Source: Basidiobolus meristosporus CBS 931.73
Taxonomy: Eukaryota > Basidiobolomycota > Basidiobolomycetes > Basidiobolales > Basidiobolaceae
DNA: 63,068 nt
Direction: 5' to 3'
Assembly (NCBI GenBank): GCA_002104905.1
Contig: MCFE01000520.1
Coordinates: 1 to 63,068, forward strand
Shown here: positions 36,763 to 48,031 of the stretch, piece by piece
How the letters are laid out: each line of letters begins with the position of its first letter
Position numbering within the stretch: position 1 is the stretch's first letter
Translations under genes and position numbers: made by a program
The notes under the pieces: generated by a model
The model's database searches: none
What the model saw: only the letters and a program-made list of their open reading frames with translations
Told to the model about the DNA's origin: nothing

Positions 36763-37920
36763 TGTTGTGTTGTACTATGATTAGTTTGGGGCTTGTTCTA
36801 CAATGTAGAGGCTAATCAACAATATACAACAACTTCCAGTATGCTAATACTGAAATAGTTTATTGGGAGTTTTATTCACCAATAGAAGATATAACTTTCA
36901 CTAATTTCCACAACCATAGGCTCAAAATATACTGTAGGCAGTGTTTATCACTTCTACAGCAGTGTTCTGACCTTCTGTTGACTAATGGGCTTATTTACTT
37001 TTAAAGTAACTTTTCCTTATTTGGAAGTCCCTATCCTTTCCAAGAAAATATTTCCTGATATGGAAATTCTGAACTCCCCTGTAACCTTAAGGGGTGTGTT
37101 GTAGAAGTCTCTAAAGGGGTCTTTAGACCTAAAGGTGTGTCTAAAGGGGTGTCTTTAGGGTAAAGGGGCTTCTTGTAGTGGTCTCTAAAGTGGACTTTAC
37201 ACTAAAGGGGTGAATTTAGAGTAAAGGGGTTTCTTAGAGGGGACTTTTCCAACAGAAAAGTGGTAGTTTCTTGTAGAACTTAGATTGGATTCTTGTGAGC
37301 TTTGCAGTCTCTTTACTGATGTAGTACCAATCAAAGTCAGATTCCTCAACAGTGCAAGTGATGCAGGGGAAGTCTTATAGCCTTTAAACTTGTAATTGTA
37401 GTGTGGAGATTCTGGAAAGAGAGGCTCTCCCTTTATTTTTCAGCAGGGGAAGTCATATATATGAAAATTTTAAGGATCAAAGTTTTTGGGCAATTGTTCA
37501 AGCAATACACGTGATACTGGGCTAAAATTTTGCAGTGGCGCAGATTGAACATAGGCGCAGCACCTGCTAAGATATCACGTGATTTGATTGGCTGGTTCAA
37601 AAGTTACATGCAATCAAAGTTACCATGGTAATCCTAGCAATAAGGCATAGTATAAATAATAATTCGACTCTTTTGGTCATAACTCCTTAAGTACTGCTTC
37701 AAATGAGCTGTAATTTGAAACATGTGTTGGCTACTACGTGTTCTGTATGATATAATATTCTTGAGTGGATTGCGTGCCAGGGTCTGGAGCATTTGTTCTT
37801 CAGAGCTGGAAATTCTTGATCTTTTACTTGTGTGTTACAATAGCAAAAAGCAAATAAAGGAATGCGTGCAATATTGGTTTAGAGATATTGTAGTAATGGA
37901 ATACTTTCCATTACCACGCA
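36763..37920. mobile_element. LTR, family E (E2)
   Basis: Near-copy of E1 from TGTTGTGTTGTACTATG to about TTACCACGCA, with a shorter minisatellite (37085-37235). It lacks clear target duplications because its left flank is the 275-bp ORF2 segment. Confidence 0.8.
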
Positions 37921-38479
37921 TCTCTCTCACATAAGGCACTGGTGCTCCCCCAGGTGACTTGCTGGGTCTAATATATCCTTTCTGCAATAACTGATCTATG
38001 TGTCTCTTCATCACTTCAGAGTCCAATGAACCCATTCTGTAAGGTGTCTTACTCACTGGAGGGCTATCTCCTGTGTCAATGGCATGATCACATCTCTGAC
38101 TGGCAGTAGACTGGCAGGTTCATCAGGAAATACATCTGAATACTCCTTAAAAAGAGTCTGAGCATTTGGGGGAACTGTGGCTTAAGACTCTTCCTGTAAT
38201 ACCACCATCATATCTATGTACCTTTCTTAAGTGCTCTACAGAACTGTGTCTTACTAAGGCCACTTCTTTCACTCATACTAGAGTTGAGCAAGTTGAGATC
38301 CAGTTTGGCAGCTAATAGCTCATAGGTCTTGTTGTCCTTCTAGATCTGAGTAGCATGAGCTCTCCAGTTGATTGATGGATTAAAACAAAATAGACAGGTT
38401 TTCCAAGTACAAGGTCAAACTTGTAGTTCTTAAATATATATGCTTGTAGATATCAGACTTGCTCCATTGTACTGTACCA

Positions 38480-39465
38480 GAGTGCGTGGTGCAATCTGTG
38501 GTCATTAAGAACAATCTGGCACAATATTGTAGCTACCAGTAGGCAGGATTGCTCTTGGACAATTTTGCACCATATGGGACAATTTTGCACACTATGGCAC
38601 AATCTGACACAATGAGGTTGGCACAAATGATTGCGCCCACTTGTTATGTTTGCATCATGTGCGCAATTGGATACCACTCTTATGGTAGGTAAAATTCAAT
38701 ATTTGGATATGTTTCTTTTATGTAAATGGAATTAAATGCGTATCACACTGTAACAAGTCTTGGTATAAGAGTTGTAGAGGAATAGGGAGTTTAGCTAGTA
38801 TTGTATTCACTAAAACTTGAACTGATTTTTATTGAGGTTCCAGCAGCTCCTTATATACATTTTGCCAGATCAATTGCTGACTAATTGTATTTCCTAATGT
38901 AGGTTGTGGCTGATGACTCATTTGATTGAATCATCATCACCCAATAAGATCCTACTTAATATATCTATTTCTGTCTGATAAGGATCTGCTGATTCATTTG
39001 CTGACTAATGCTACTGATTTCATAGATAATACTGATATACTGATAACCTAAACATATACTAATTGATTTGACTAAAAACTGATCTAACTTAAACATTTAA
39101 GCAGCAGATCATAACAACACTATAAACTACATAGATTATTACCATTTTGGTTACCATCACTCCAATTGGATGGTATCTCAGTGGCTAATTGGTCCAAAAG
39201 TATCCTGAAGCTGCCAGCCCTCAATTAGCTCTTTGACCAATACACAAGCTACCTGATTTGCCATCAAATATCCCATTTTACCCATTAAGCAAGTAAATCC
39301 CTGATCCTAGTGATTGGACAAAGTGTCATAGCTATCACATGACCAATTGTTTGGGTGCAAATCAGATCAAATGGCTGCACTGGTGCCACAGATGAAGTAT
39401 TCATATGCAGGGTGTTTATTTATAGAGGTTCTGTCTCAAATGTGAGACAACCTTGATGTTAGACT
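38480..39465 (+). repeat. Repeat R1, copy 2, interrupted by a solo LTR
   Basis: Matches R1 copy 1 (18840-19500) on both sides of the solo LTR at 38749-39116. It ends near the left end of the Harbinger element. Confidence 0.75.
38749..39116. mobile_element. Solo LTR, family A
   Basis: 368 bp from TGTAACAAGTC to GATCATAACA, flanked by ACAC at 38745-38748 and 39117-39120. The equivalent site in R1 copy 1 reads ATCACACTATAAG without insertion. Confidence 0.92.
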
Positions 39466-40865
39466 TGTTACGTCGGATAGTGCCACATTGAGCCATGAGT
39501 GCCAAACAGAGCCATTACATGCCTGAGAGGTGTAGCAGACCTAAATTTAACCACAGAGAGTGAAACATGGCTCTGCATCTTCATGCAAAGCAGCCCCTGT
39601 GTTTCACCCATTGTGTTGGAGAAAATTCATTTTTGACCTTTTTTTTTGGATCAATGTTGTGCAGGATAATCAGTCAGTTCACTAGAAGAAACTTGCTGAT
39701 GGTCAGGTGTAATGGCATGCACAGACGCACTTGATGCACTGGCATGGCCCTTGGCTGAGTTTGATGTGATGCCGCTTGTTGACGCAACTTGGCCTGCTCC
39801 AATGGACTTGTGTCTTTTTGAGCAGTTTGACAGGTTCTGGTGGTTTTGCTTGGAAGCATGTGCATTGACCCAATATGTGTTGAATCAATGTGGGGTGCTC
39901 TTGTGGAGTAGGTTGGCATAGTTTGGACTGACGTGCACCAGTGCGCTGATATTGTCAGGGATGGTAAGGAATTCAGCAAGGCATGCTGGTGCAATCTAGA
40001 CAATGTTGCTTGTAGTCTGTATTCTTCCTCTTGAAGCTCACCTTCTGGTTCCTCAAGGTATTCACTTACCCTCTATCTAATACTTTGGAATTGTTGCCTG
40101 GATGAGTACTGTGTATATTGCTCCTGGAAGCCACTTAGCTCTACTAATAAATCATGTAATACATTAGTCATTTGAGGCAAATACTCATTTAAAATCTCTT
40201 TGGTTCCCAAAGTCAAGGCACAAACGGACATATCTGGCCTGTATAGGGCAAATTGTGCGCAAAATTGTTCCCACGCAGCTTCCTCATCAAATCTCCTCAC
40301 CCTCAGCTCATTCTTGATTTCAATACTTGTCATGTTATATTTCTTCTTACATACATCTGCTGGCATCTTGATGTGCAACTCATGCAACAGCTTTCTACTC
40401 AGGTTCTTCCATCTCTGTCAACTCTCCAAGGTATCTAGTTCTGCTAGATTAATGAGTAGTGCCCAAATATCTGTATGAAGGCTCATCTGTTACAAGTCTT
40501 GGTATAAGAGTTGTAGAGGAATAGGGAGTTTAGCTAGTATTGTATTCACTAAAACTTGAACTGATTTTTATTGAGGTTCCAGCAACTCCTTATATACATT
40601 TTGCCAGATCAATTGCTGACTAATTGTATTTCCTAATGTAGGTTGTGGCTGATGGCTCATTTGATTGCATCATCATCACTCAATAAGATCCTACTTAATA
40701 TATCTATTTCTGTCTGATAAGGATCTGCTGATTCATTTGCTGACTAATGCTACTGATTTCATAGATAATACTGATATACTGATAACCTAAACATATACTA
40801 ATTGATTTGACTAAAAACTGATCTAACTTAAGCATTCAAGCGGCAGATCATAACATTCTCCCCTA

Positions 40866-43800
40866 CTAAGGTTGAGAGGGTTCTCCTGAATCTCTTTTCT
40901 TGTGATACCAATATCTTGATGGTTCAGTATTGTCAGCAAGTCTTGCAAGCTTGAGTCTGTCCCTATGCACTAAGTCTTCCCGGATATTACCTTGTTTGTC
41001 CACCAGTTGGTAAGTTGCAAATGGACATTCTCTGATGATCTTGAATGGTCCTGTCCATTGTGGCTCAAACTTCTTCCAAGTGTTGTTTCTTAGCAATACA
41101 AAGTTCCCAACTGTCAATGCTTCTGGTGCTATAGTCTTATCAAATCTCTGCTTCATCTTTTCTGCACTTTGAGATACTTTGGTCTGTGCCTCTTGACATC
41201 TTTGTTCCAGTTGCTGGTGTCTACTTGGCTGACTGAGTTCATCTTCTAAGGTGTCTGTAAGCTTTGGTTGTGCGAGATCTCCTGGAATTCTTGGTTCACA
41301 TCCATAAACTAAGTAAAATGGTGATTGCTGGGTGGTGTTGTGTACTCTACTCTGCATGCAAATAGTGCTTGGTCTATATACTCATCCCATCTACTGACAA
41401 CTCCATTTGCATACTTGGTCAGCATTTCTCCAAATAATCCATTAAACCGCTCAGTGACTCCATTAGTTCTGGGGTGATATGCCAAGGTTTTCAAGTGTCT
41501 GATCTGCTGCATTTCCAGGTAAGCCTCTAATGTCTTTGCCATAAAGTTTGCACCTCTATTGGATAAGATCTCCACAGGGCATCCAAACTTCATCAGGATC
41601 TCATGGTAAATGAAACTTGCAACTTCTTGTTCACTGGCTATTGGTACAGCTTTAGCAACTGGCCATTTAGTGGCATGGTCAATAGCTACTTGGATCCAAC
41701 GGTTGCATTTCCTGGTAGTTGGCAGTCTTCCAATAAAGTCAATTCCCCATCTCTCAAATGGTCTTACAGGCTCCAAAGGGAAGAGTTTGGCAATTCTTTG
41801 TGGCTGGCCTTGATTGATTTGGCAGTTTGGGCATGTTTTTACTAGCTTCTCCATGTCTTGTTTCATTCTGGGCCACCATGCTCTGGCTTTTACAAGGCTA
41901 TAGGTTCCTTCAATCCCAAGATTTTCATATCCATTGTGTAGCTTATGTATTAAATCCAGGCAAGCAACATAAGGAAAATAGGCAATAGGGCTTCCATCAA
42001 CAATTTGGTAGAGTGTTTCATTCTGTACAACAAATTTGCTGGCTTCATCACGGATTATCTTCTTGATATCTTCATCCACCTCATTAGGAATGGCTTGGTC
42101 CTCCAAGTACTTTGGTAATAGGCTAGGCCAATCTGATTCATGCACCAAGTTGAGTTGTGCAACTTGATCTAATCTTGATAAGGCATCAGCGACCGTGTTA
42201 TTTTTTCCAGGACAGTAGACAATCTCCAGGTCAAATTGCTGAATGTATTCACTCCATCTTGTCATTCTTCTAGAGAGTACCTTCTGGGTAAATATATACT
42301 TGAGGGAGGCATGATCAGTCTTCACAGTGCATTTGACTCCTTCAATATAGCATCTCCATGTCTTCAAACAGTGTATTATAGCAAGCATCTCCTTCTCATG
42401 GACTGGATAGTTTTGTTCTGCTGAGTTCAGTTTCTTGGATTCAAAGGCAACAGGGTAGTCCTTTCCCTTGTATTCTTGGCTCAGCACTCCACCAATTGCA
42501 TAATCTGAAGCATCAGTGCACAGAGTGAACTCTTTTCTGAAGTCTGGTATTCTCAAGCTTGGCAACTTAGCAAGTTCATTCTTTAGCATCTGGAAGGCAG
42601 TCTCACAAGCTATGTCCCACATGTAGGTATTGTCTTTCTTGAGGATATCAGTTACAGGGGCTGCAATACTTGCAAATAACTTGACAAATCTCCAATAATA
42701 GGAAACCATTCCAAGGAAGGATCTGAGTTCTGATATGCTATGGGGCTGCTTTAAATTCTTGATTACTTCCACCTTCTTGGGGTCTAAGGTTACTCCTGTG
42801 CTAGTCACTATGTGTCCCAGATATTCTACGTGTTTCTTGAAGAATTCACACTTGGCTAGCTTGCCATATAGCTTGTTTTCTCTTAGTTTCTTCAAGACCT
42901 TTTCAATGTGCACCATGTGATCCTTTTCTGTCTTGCTGTATATCAATATGTCATCCAGGTAGATTATCACAAACTTGTCTAAGTACTCCTGAAAGACAGT
43001 CTGCATCAGCGTCATGAATGTTGCAGGGGCATTAGTGAGGCCAAAACTCATGACTAAGTACTTGTAATGTTCATATCTGGTCCTGAATGCTGTCTTAGGG
43101 ATATCTGCTGGTTTCACCCTAATCTGGTTGTATCCTGACATGAGGTCAATCTTGCTGAAAATAGTGGCTCCATTAAGTTGGTCCAAACGCTCATCAATCT
43201 AAGGTATGGGGTACTTATTCTTGACGGTAACTGAGTTCAGGGCTCTGTAGTCAATGCACATCCTAAGTGTTCCATCCTTCTTTTTCACAAAAAGCACTGG
43301 TGCTCCCCAAGGTGACTTGCTGGGCCTGATGTATCCTTGCTCCAATAGCTGATCAATTTGTCTCTTCATTTCCTCCAATTCCAATGGACTCATTCTGTAA
43401 GGTGTCTTGCTCACTGGAGGGCTATCTCCTGTGTCAATGGCATGATCCACATCTCTGACTGGTGGTAGGCTTACAAGCTCATCTGGAAACACGTCTGAAT
43501 ATTTCTTCAAGAGAGTCTGGACCTGCTGGGGTGCTGAGGTAGAGGAATCCTCCTGTAATACTGCCATGAGGAACATCTTGGTGCCTTTTCTAAGTGCTCT
43601 ACAGAACTGGGTCTTGCTAAGTTCACTTGTCTCACACACACTGGAATTGACCAAGTTGAAATCCAGTATGGCAGGTAATAGCTCATAGGTCTTGTTGTCT
43701 TTTTGAATCTGAGTAGCATGGGTTCTCCAGTTGATTGATGGATTACAACAAAATAGCCAGGTTTTTCCAAGTACAAGGTCAAACTTGCAGTTCCCAAATA

Positions 43801-46072
43801 TATAAGCCTGTAGGTCTTCTTCATAGTTGTTGATCTTCATTCTTATTGGCTGGGTAATACGGTTGATTATGTGGGAGTTCCCATCAGCTGTGGAAACTGA
43901 AGTTGATTTGGTAGGTTCCAAGTTGATTCCAGCTTTCAAAGCAAATTGCTCTGACATGTACTCATGCGATGCTCCTGAGTCAATCATGATCTTGGCAGGT
44001 ACTCCATTGATTACTCCATTCAAGTACAATAACTTCCCTGAGTTTGAAGTCATTTGGGACAAGTACTCTTCTGTCATATGGAAGGTGAGTTCCAAGTCTT
44101 CTTCAAGCTCATCTTCCACATTACTGTGTTCATGGGACTCAATATGGTTGAAGGTTCTTGTTGGCTGGTGTCCATTTCTTCTCTGAGGGCAGTACTTTGC
44201 AATATGTCCCTGCTGGTGGCAATTGAAGCAAAGTCCTCTCTTCTTGCATTCTTCTGAGGAGGGATTCTTCTGCATAGCGTCTATTTCCATTAGTACTGCT
44301 GCTGATTGTCTTCTTTCATAATGATTATAGCCTTTCTGATTAGTCACTGTAGGCTTCCCAACTCCAAACATAGCTGAGTCATAGTCAATGGCAATCTTGA
44401 TGGCTTCTTCAATAGTCTGAGGTCTTTGGTAATTGACTTCCTTGCAAGTTCTTTCTTTCAACCCATCAATAAAGTATTCAACTTGATCCAAGGGGTCCAT
44501 TCTTTCAATTTGTCCAAGTAGACATCTGTACTCATAGATGTATTCTTGCACCATTCCTTTCTGTCCAAGTGTCTTTAACTTCCTTCTTAGTAGTGTCTGC
44601 TGGTGTGGAGGTTCAAAAGCATCCTGAATTTCCGACACAAACTCATCCCAGGTAGAGATTGTAGAGCATCCCATCATAGTAGCTGACCTGATCTTGTTGT
44701 GGTACCATTGTAAAGCTGCATCTGCCAGGTAAGAAGCTGCATAATGCAACTTGCTCTCTGGGGCAATTCCTTTAGCTTTAAAAGCTTCTTCAATCTGAAA
44801 GAGCCAAGTTCCCAGGTTTTCATTGACTCTGCCATGGTACCGGTGTAGTGGGATGACAGTGACACCCACTGACAGATGTGCTCATTCCCTTATTTTCTAC
44901 TTTCCTATATCTCTACTACACTTATTTTAGTATTATCCTATTTGTCTTACCCAATCAGTACTATCCCATAAGCCGGTTGACTATCACACCTGCTTACCTT
45001 ATTGCATAAGTTACCCCTCACTTTATGTAAGATTACTAGCTATAAGTGCTTCTATATTAGGCAAGTACCCGCGCCAGTACCCGTGACACATGATCAACCC
45101 GTGCCACCATCCCTACCATTTCCATACCATATATGGTATCCGCATGTTACACAGGTTTCAGAATACTGATTCCTGATTAGTTGTATGTGCTGTGCCTCTT
45201 AGAACCTTCTGGCACCCACTTAGAACATTCTTAGGTCATTCTGATGTCATTAAGATTTCTATTGATATCTGGAACCTTCTGGAACACCATGATTAGTAAT
45301 CACTTAGCCAGTAAGAAAAGTATATAAGGGAGGCTATCCCTCAACAATAAATCATCATCCCTTTTATCAATATACCGACTTGTTGATTAGTGTGATCACT
45401 GCTACCTGCTGCTACCTGAACTTCCAACCCTAGACCACAGGACACTCCCAGGAAACCGCGCTGACAGCCAACTGACCTTGGAGGCACTACTTGTGAGGAA
45501 TACTCAGAGTAGGTATCTTTTATTATATTTGATTCTTTCCAAAGTTTGTTCTTGTACAGGCAAAGATACTTTTCTGTCTTTGTACTATTGACCAAAGCTG
45601 CATTCTTATCAAGTCCCTGCTGGTGGAGTTTACAGTTGTTTTGACTTTGGAAGCTTTAGTACATTGTCATCTCAAAGGACGCTGAACCCAGCACATACTT
45701 TTGTTAAGACGCCAACTAAGTTGGGGATTGTAGCTCAATAGTTTTCCCTTGACAAGCTTGTGGCTTTATTCTCCTTCACATTGGATTAGAGACAGAACCC
45801 AAGTATTCCTAGCAAGCTTTTGCCAGAGGTTATTGCACCCAGTGAACACCCCACACACAAAACACTTGAGAAGTGTTGGACGTATCTCTCCTTTGGACTT
45901 ATACACCACCACACCGGTTGACCTTCACACTAAAGTTGCTCTTGACAGGGCTTTGCTGGCTCTGAGCCATGTTAGTCATTCCTTGTTGCTGTTGGCTGAG
46001 GATCTGGAGTAGCTGTTGCTGTTGGGCCAGGATTTGCTGCATGGCATTCTTCCATTCTTGATTGTCCGACAT
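40866..46072 (-). pseudogene. A1 gag-pol polyprotein, interrupted
   Basis: One continuous gag-pol frame of about 1,378 codons once C1 is set aside. Gag has [15 protein letters not shown] and a zinc knuckle [14 protein letters not shown]; protease [11 protein letters not shown]; reverse transcriptase [20 protein letters not shown] and FVIIYLDDILIYSK; RNase H LCTDASDYAIGGVLSQ; integrase CPNCQINQG, GIDFIGRLPTT, LSNRGANF and NGVTERFNG. The C-terminus (WTGPFKIIRECPFATYQLVD) has no chromodomain. Breaks: the C1 insertion at codon about 52, TAG at about 43197-43199 where copy A2 has TGG, and a one-base frameshift near 41340. Confidence 0.92.
44844..45913 (+). mobile_element. Family C LTR-like element C1
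   Basis: 1,070 bp from TGTAGTGGGATGACAG to ACCACCACA, flanked by CCGG at 44840-44843 and 45914-45917. The uninterrupted site is seen in A2 near 60263. AGTATATAAGGGAGG about 475 bp in looks like a promoter. The last 500 bp resembles the 5' leader of element B. It is either a solo LTR with a long 3' part or an LTR plus leader. Confidence 0.85.
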
Positions 46073-47008
46073 CTTGAGGGTGGTTTCTTCTTTCTTCAGG
46101 AGAGAGGTTTCTGGTTATTGCTGCTACCAATGTTACAAGTCTTGGTATAAGAGTTGTAGAGGAATAGGGAGTTTAGCTAGTATTGTATTCACTAAAACTT
46201 GCTGATTTTTATTGAGGTTCCAGCAGCTCCTTATATACATTTTGCCAGATCAATTGCTGACTAATTGTATTTCCTAATGTAGGTTGTGGCTGATGGCTCA
46301 TTTGATTGCATCATCATCACCCAATAAGATCCTACTTAATATATCTATTTCTGTCTGATAAGGATCTGCTGATTCATTTGCTGACTAATGCTACTGATTT
46401 CATAGATAATACTGATATACTGATAACCTAAACATATACTAATTGATTTGACTAAAAACTGATCTAACTTAAGCATTCAAGCGGCAGATCATAACACATC
46501 ATAGACACTTGGGCCATACTGAAATTGTTTGGCAAGAACTTAAACAGATTCAACATTGCCTTTTCTGGTCCAGACCATGCTTGTGAGCTGGGGGATGGGT
46601 TTTGTCTTGGTTGAACAAAAGAAGAGTTGATACTTGGTATAGGGACCATAGTGATGGATTTGGATACTGATACAGCCGTTTAGTGGCATCAACCTGGTCT
46701 TATATGAAATATATATGAAAACTAATGTGATTGTTGAATTTTCCATATATTATGCATGATCCATCTTGGATTGCATTTACACGGATAAGATCACATCAAA
46801 TGCAGATTTCCTATTTGATTATAGATTTGTGAGTAAAACATCAACAAAAATACCCAGTCATTGTTTGGAGATGATTTTGGCAACAAAATGATGGGATACA
46901 TGGCAATTGATGGAGATTTAATCATAATGCATGGAAAATCAAATAAATAAACTGATTATGCCAAAACCAGTCAAATCACCTCTGCCCAATCCTCTACCAA
47001 TTTTAATA

Positions 47009-47890
47009 TGACTTACTCATCCAAATGGTCTTCTCTCATCAATCCCATCACTACCACTGGATTTCCTTTTGACACACTAGAGGAGATCTATACTAAGCCT
47101 GTGGTCCAGCTACCCAAATCTACTCAAGGAGATGCCTTATTAAGCTTCTCTGCTATTACAAGAACTATTGCCCCACAAGGTTTCATCACACCATCCATGC
47201 CAACAAAAGTCCTAGAAGCTTTCATTCCCAGCTCACAGCAATGGAGAACCACCTTGCAGAGGGTATGAATGACTTAGAGCAAGCTTGGAATACTAGGTTC
47301 AGAAGCTCCAATAGACTTCCATATCCCAGAGTGTTCAGCAGCAGGTTCCATATCAGGAGTATTTTGGATACCTTCCCAGTGAGGATTAACAGACCTTCTA
47401 GAGGGCAGAGGCACTTTTATTCTGTCAAGTACAAGGCACACTGAGTGAAGTTTCAAGGACTGTCTGACATTAAGGGTAAAATCATCAGGTTTAGTGGGCC
47501 ATTTGCTGGAAGTAGCCATGACAAAGCGCTGTGGGTAGAGAATCATCCATAATTCAATAAAGGGGAGGAATGTATGGCAGATTAGCTTATATAGGAGAGG
47601 ATTGCCAGAGATTAGGATATATTACAGCTTATAGGAAGCAAAGTAGTGGTGTGCCTAGCAGGAAACAGCAGCTCTACAATGAGATATTAAATCATTTCAG
47701 AGTGAGGGTAGAGCAAACATTTGGATATCTGAAGAGATTCAGCATATTGGCAGGTAAATACAGAGCAAATTCATATATAGGAGAAAACAGCAGAATAAGT
47801 ATAATAGTTAAGATACTTATCAATGCACAGTATATTCAAACCAGTAGATATCCACTGAGAGAAATGTGTCTGGAGCATCATGAAGAGTAA
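47009..47890 (+). pseudogene. Harbinger (DDE_Tnp_4-type) transposase relic
   Basis: The C-terminal frame 47570-47890 has RKQQLYNEILNHFRVRVEQ, then TFGYLKRFSILAGKYR and YPLREMC, the typical end of Harbinger transposases with the catalytic Glu in RVEQ. Upstream frames (47008-47268, 47241-47444) are shifted and contain stops, so the first two catalytic Asp cannot be placed with confidence. It is transcribed away from the second gene. Confidence 0.72.
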
Positions 47891-48031
47891 ATAAAGCAAG
47901 GAAAGCACTAATCTGAGCAACACAAGTAAGATTGAGTAAAATTACCAGTAACTGTATCCTACCACTAGCATTATGGTTGAAATTATAGTGCCAGATAGTG
48001 CTAGATCAATCTGGCACTATCCAACAGAACA

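Larger units (their letters stand above)
34350..38455 (-). mobile_element. Gypsy family A relic (A5), interrupted
   Basis: Degenerate minus-strand family A copy. Integrase C-terminus is at 34618-34316, integrase near 35460-34634, RNase H near 35990-35700, reverse transcriptase at 36487-36180 and 38056-37920, then protease/gag toward 38455. A segment at 36488-37920 replaces part of reverse transcriptase between SKSPGGAPV and SFGLTNTPETF. Many stops. Confidence 0.78.
40488..46496 (-). mobile_element. Ty3/gypsy family A element A1, complete with both LTRs
   Basis: LTRs at 40488-40855 (368 bp) and 46131-46496 (366 bp) are nearly identical, TGTTAC...ATAACA. CATC flanks both sides (40484-40487 and 46497-46500). 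On the minus strand, TGGTAGCAGCAATAACC just inside the 5' LTR is the likely primer-binding site, and AGTAGGGGAGA before the 3' LTR the polypurine tract. Family C element C1 sits in gag; without it A1 is about 4.9 kb. Confidence 0.93.
39674..46760 (-). pseudogene. Second gene of the Harbinger element, split by gypsy A1
   Basis: Pieces at about 46760-46497 and 40487-39674 become contiguous once A1 and one CATC copy are removed. Readable blocks are NLFKFLPNNFSMAQVSM to the right; to the left, LHELHIKMPADVCKKKYNM, IKNELRVRRFDEEAAWEQFCAQF, then a Gln/Pro/Thr-rich tail. Harbinger elements normally carry a second Myb/SANT-like protein needed with the transposase; that role is inferred from position, and I cannot see a clear Myb repeat. 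Confidence 0.5.
39466..48031. mobile_element. PIF/Harbinger-type DNA transposon with nested retrotransposons
   Basis: Inverted ends: GGATAGTGCCACATTGA at 39475-39491 and its near-complement TCAATCTGGCACTATCC at 48006-48022, extended outward by TGTT(A/C)(C/T)GT(C/T). Inside are a Harbinger transposase (+) and a second gene (-) split by gypsy A1. Without A1 the element is about 2.55 kb. I could not find a 3-bp TWA target duplication. Confidence 0.7.

Noticed and set aside
45341-45595. Minus-strand frame in C1 similar to the end of element B pol (SDHTNQQVGILIKGMM)
   Set aside because: The shared residues come from DNA common to C and the flank copied into B, not from a real pol C-terminus.
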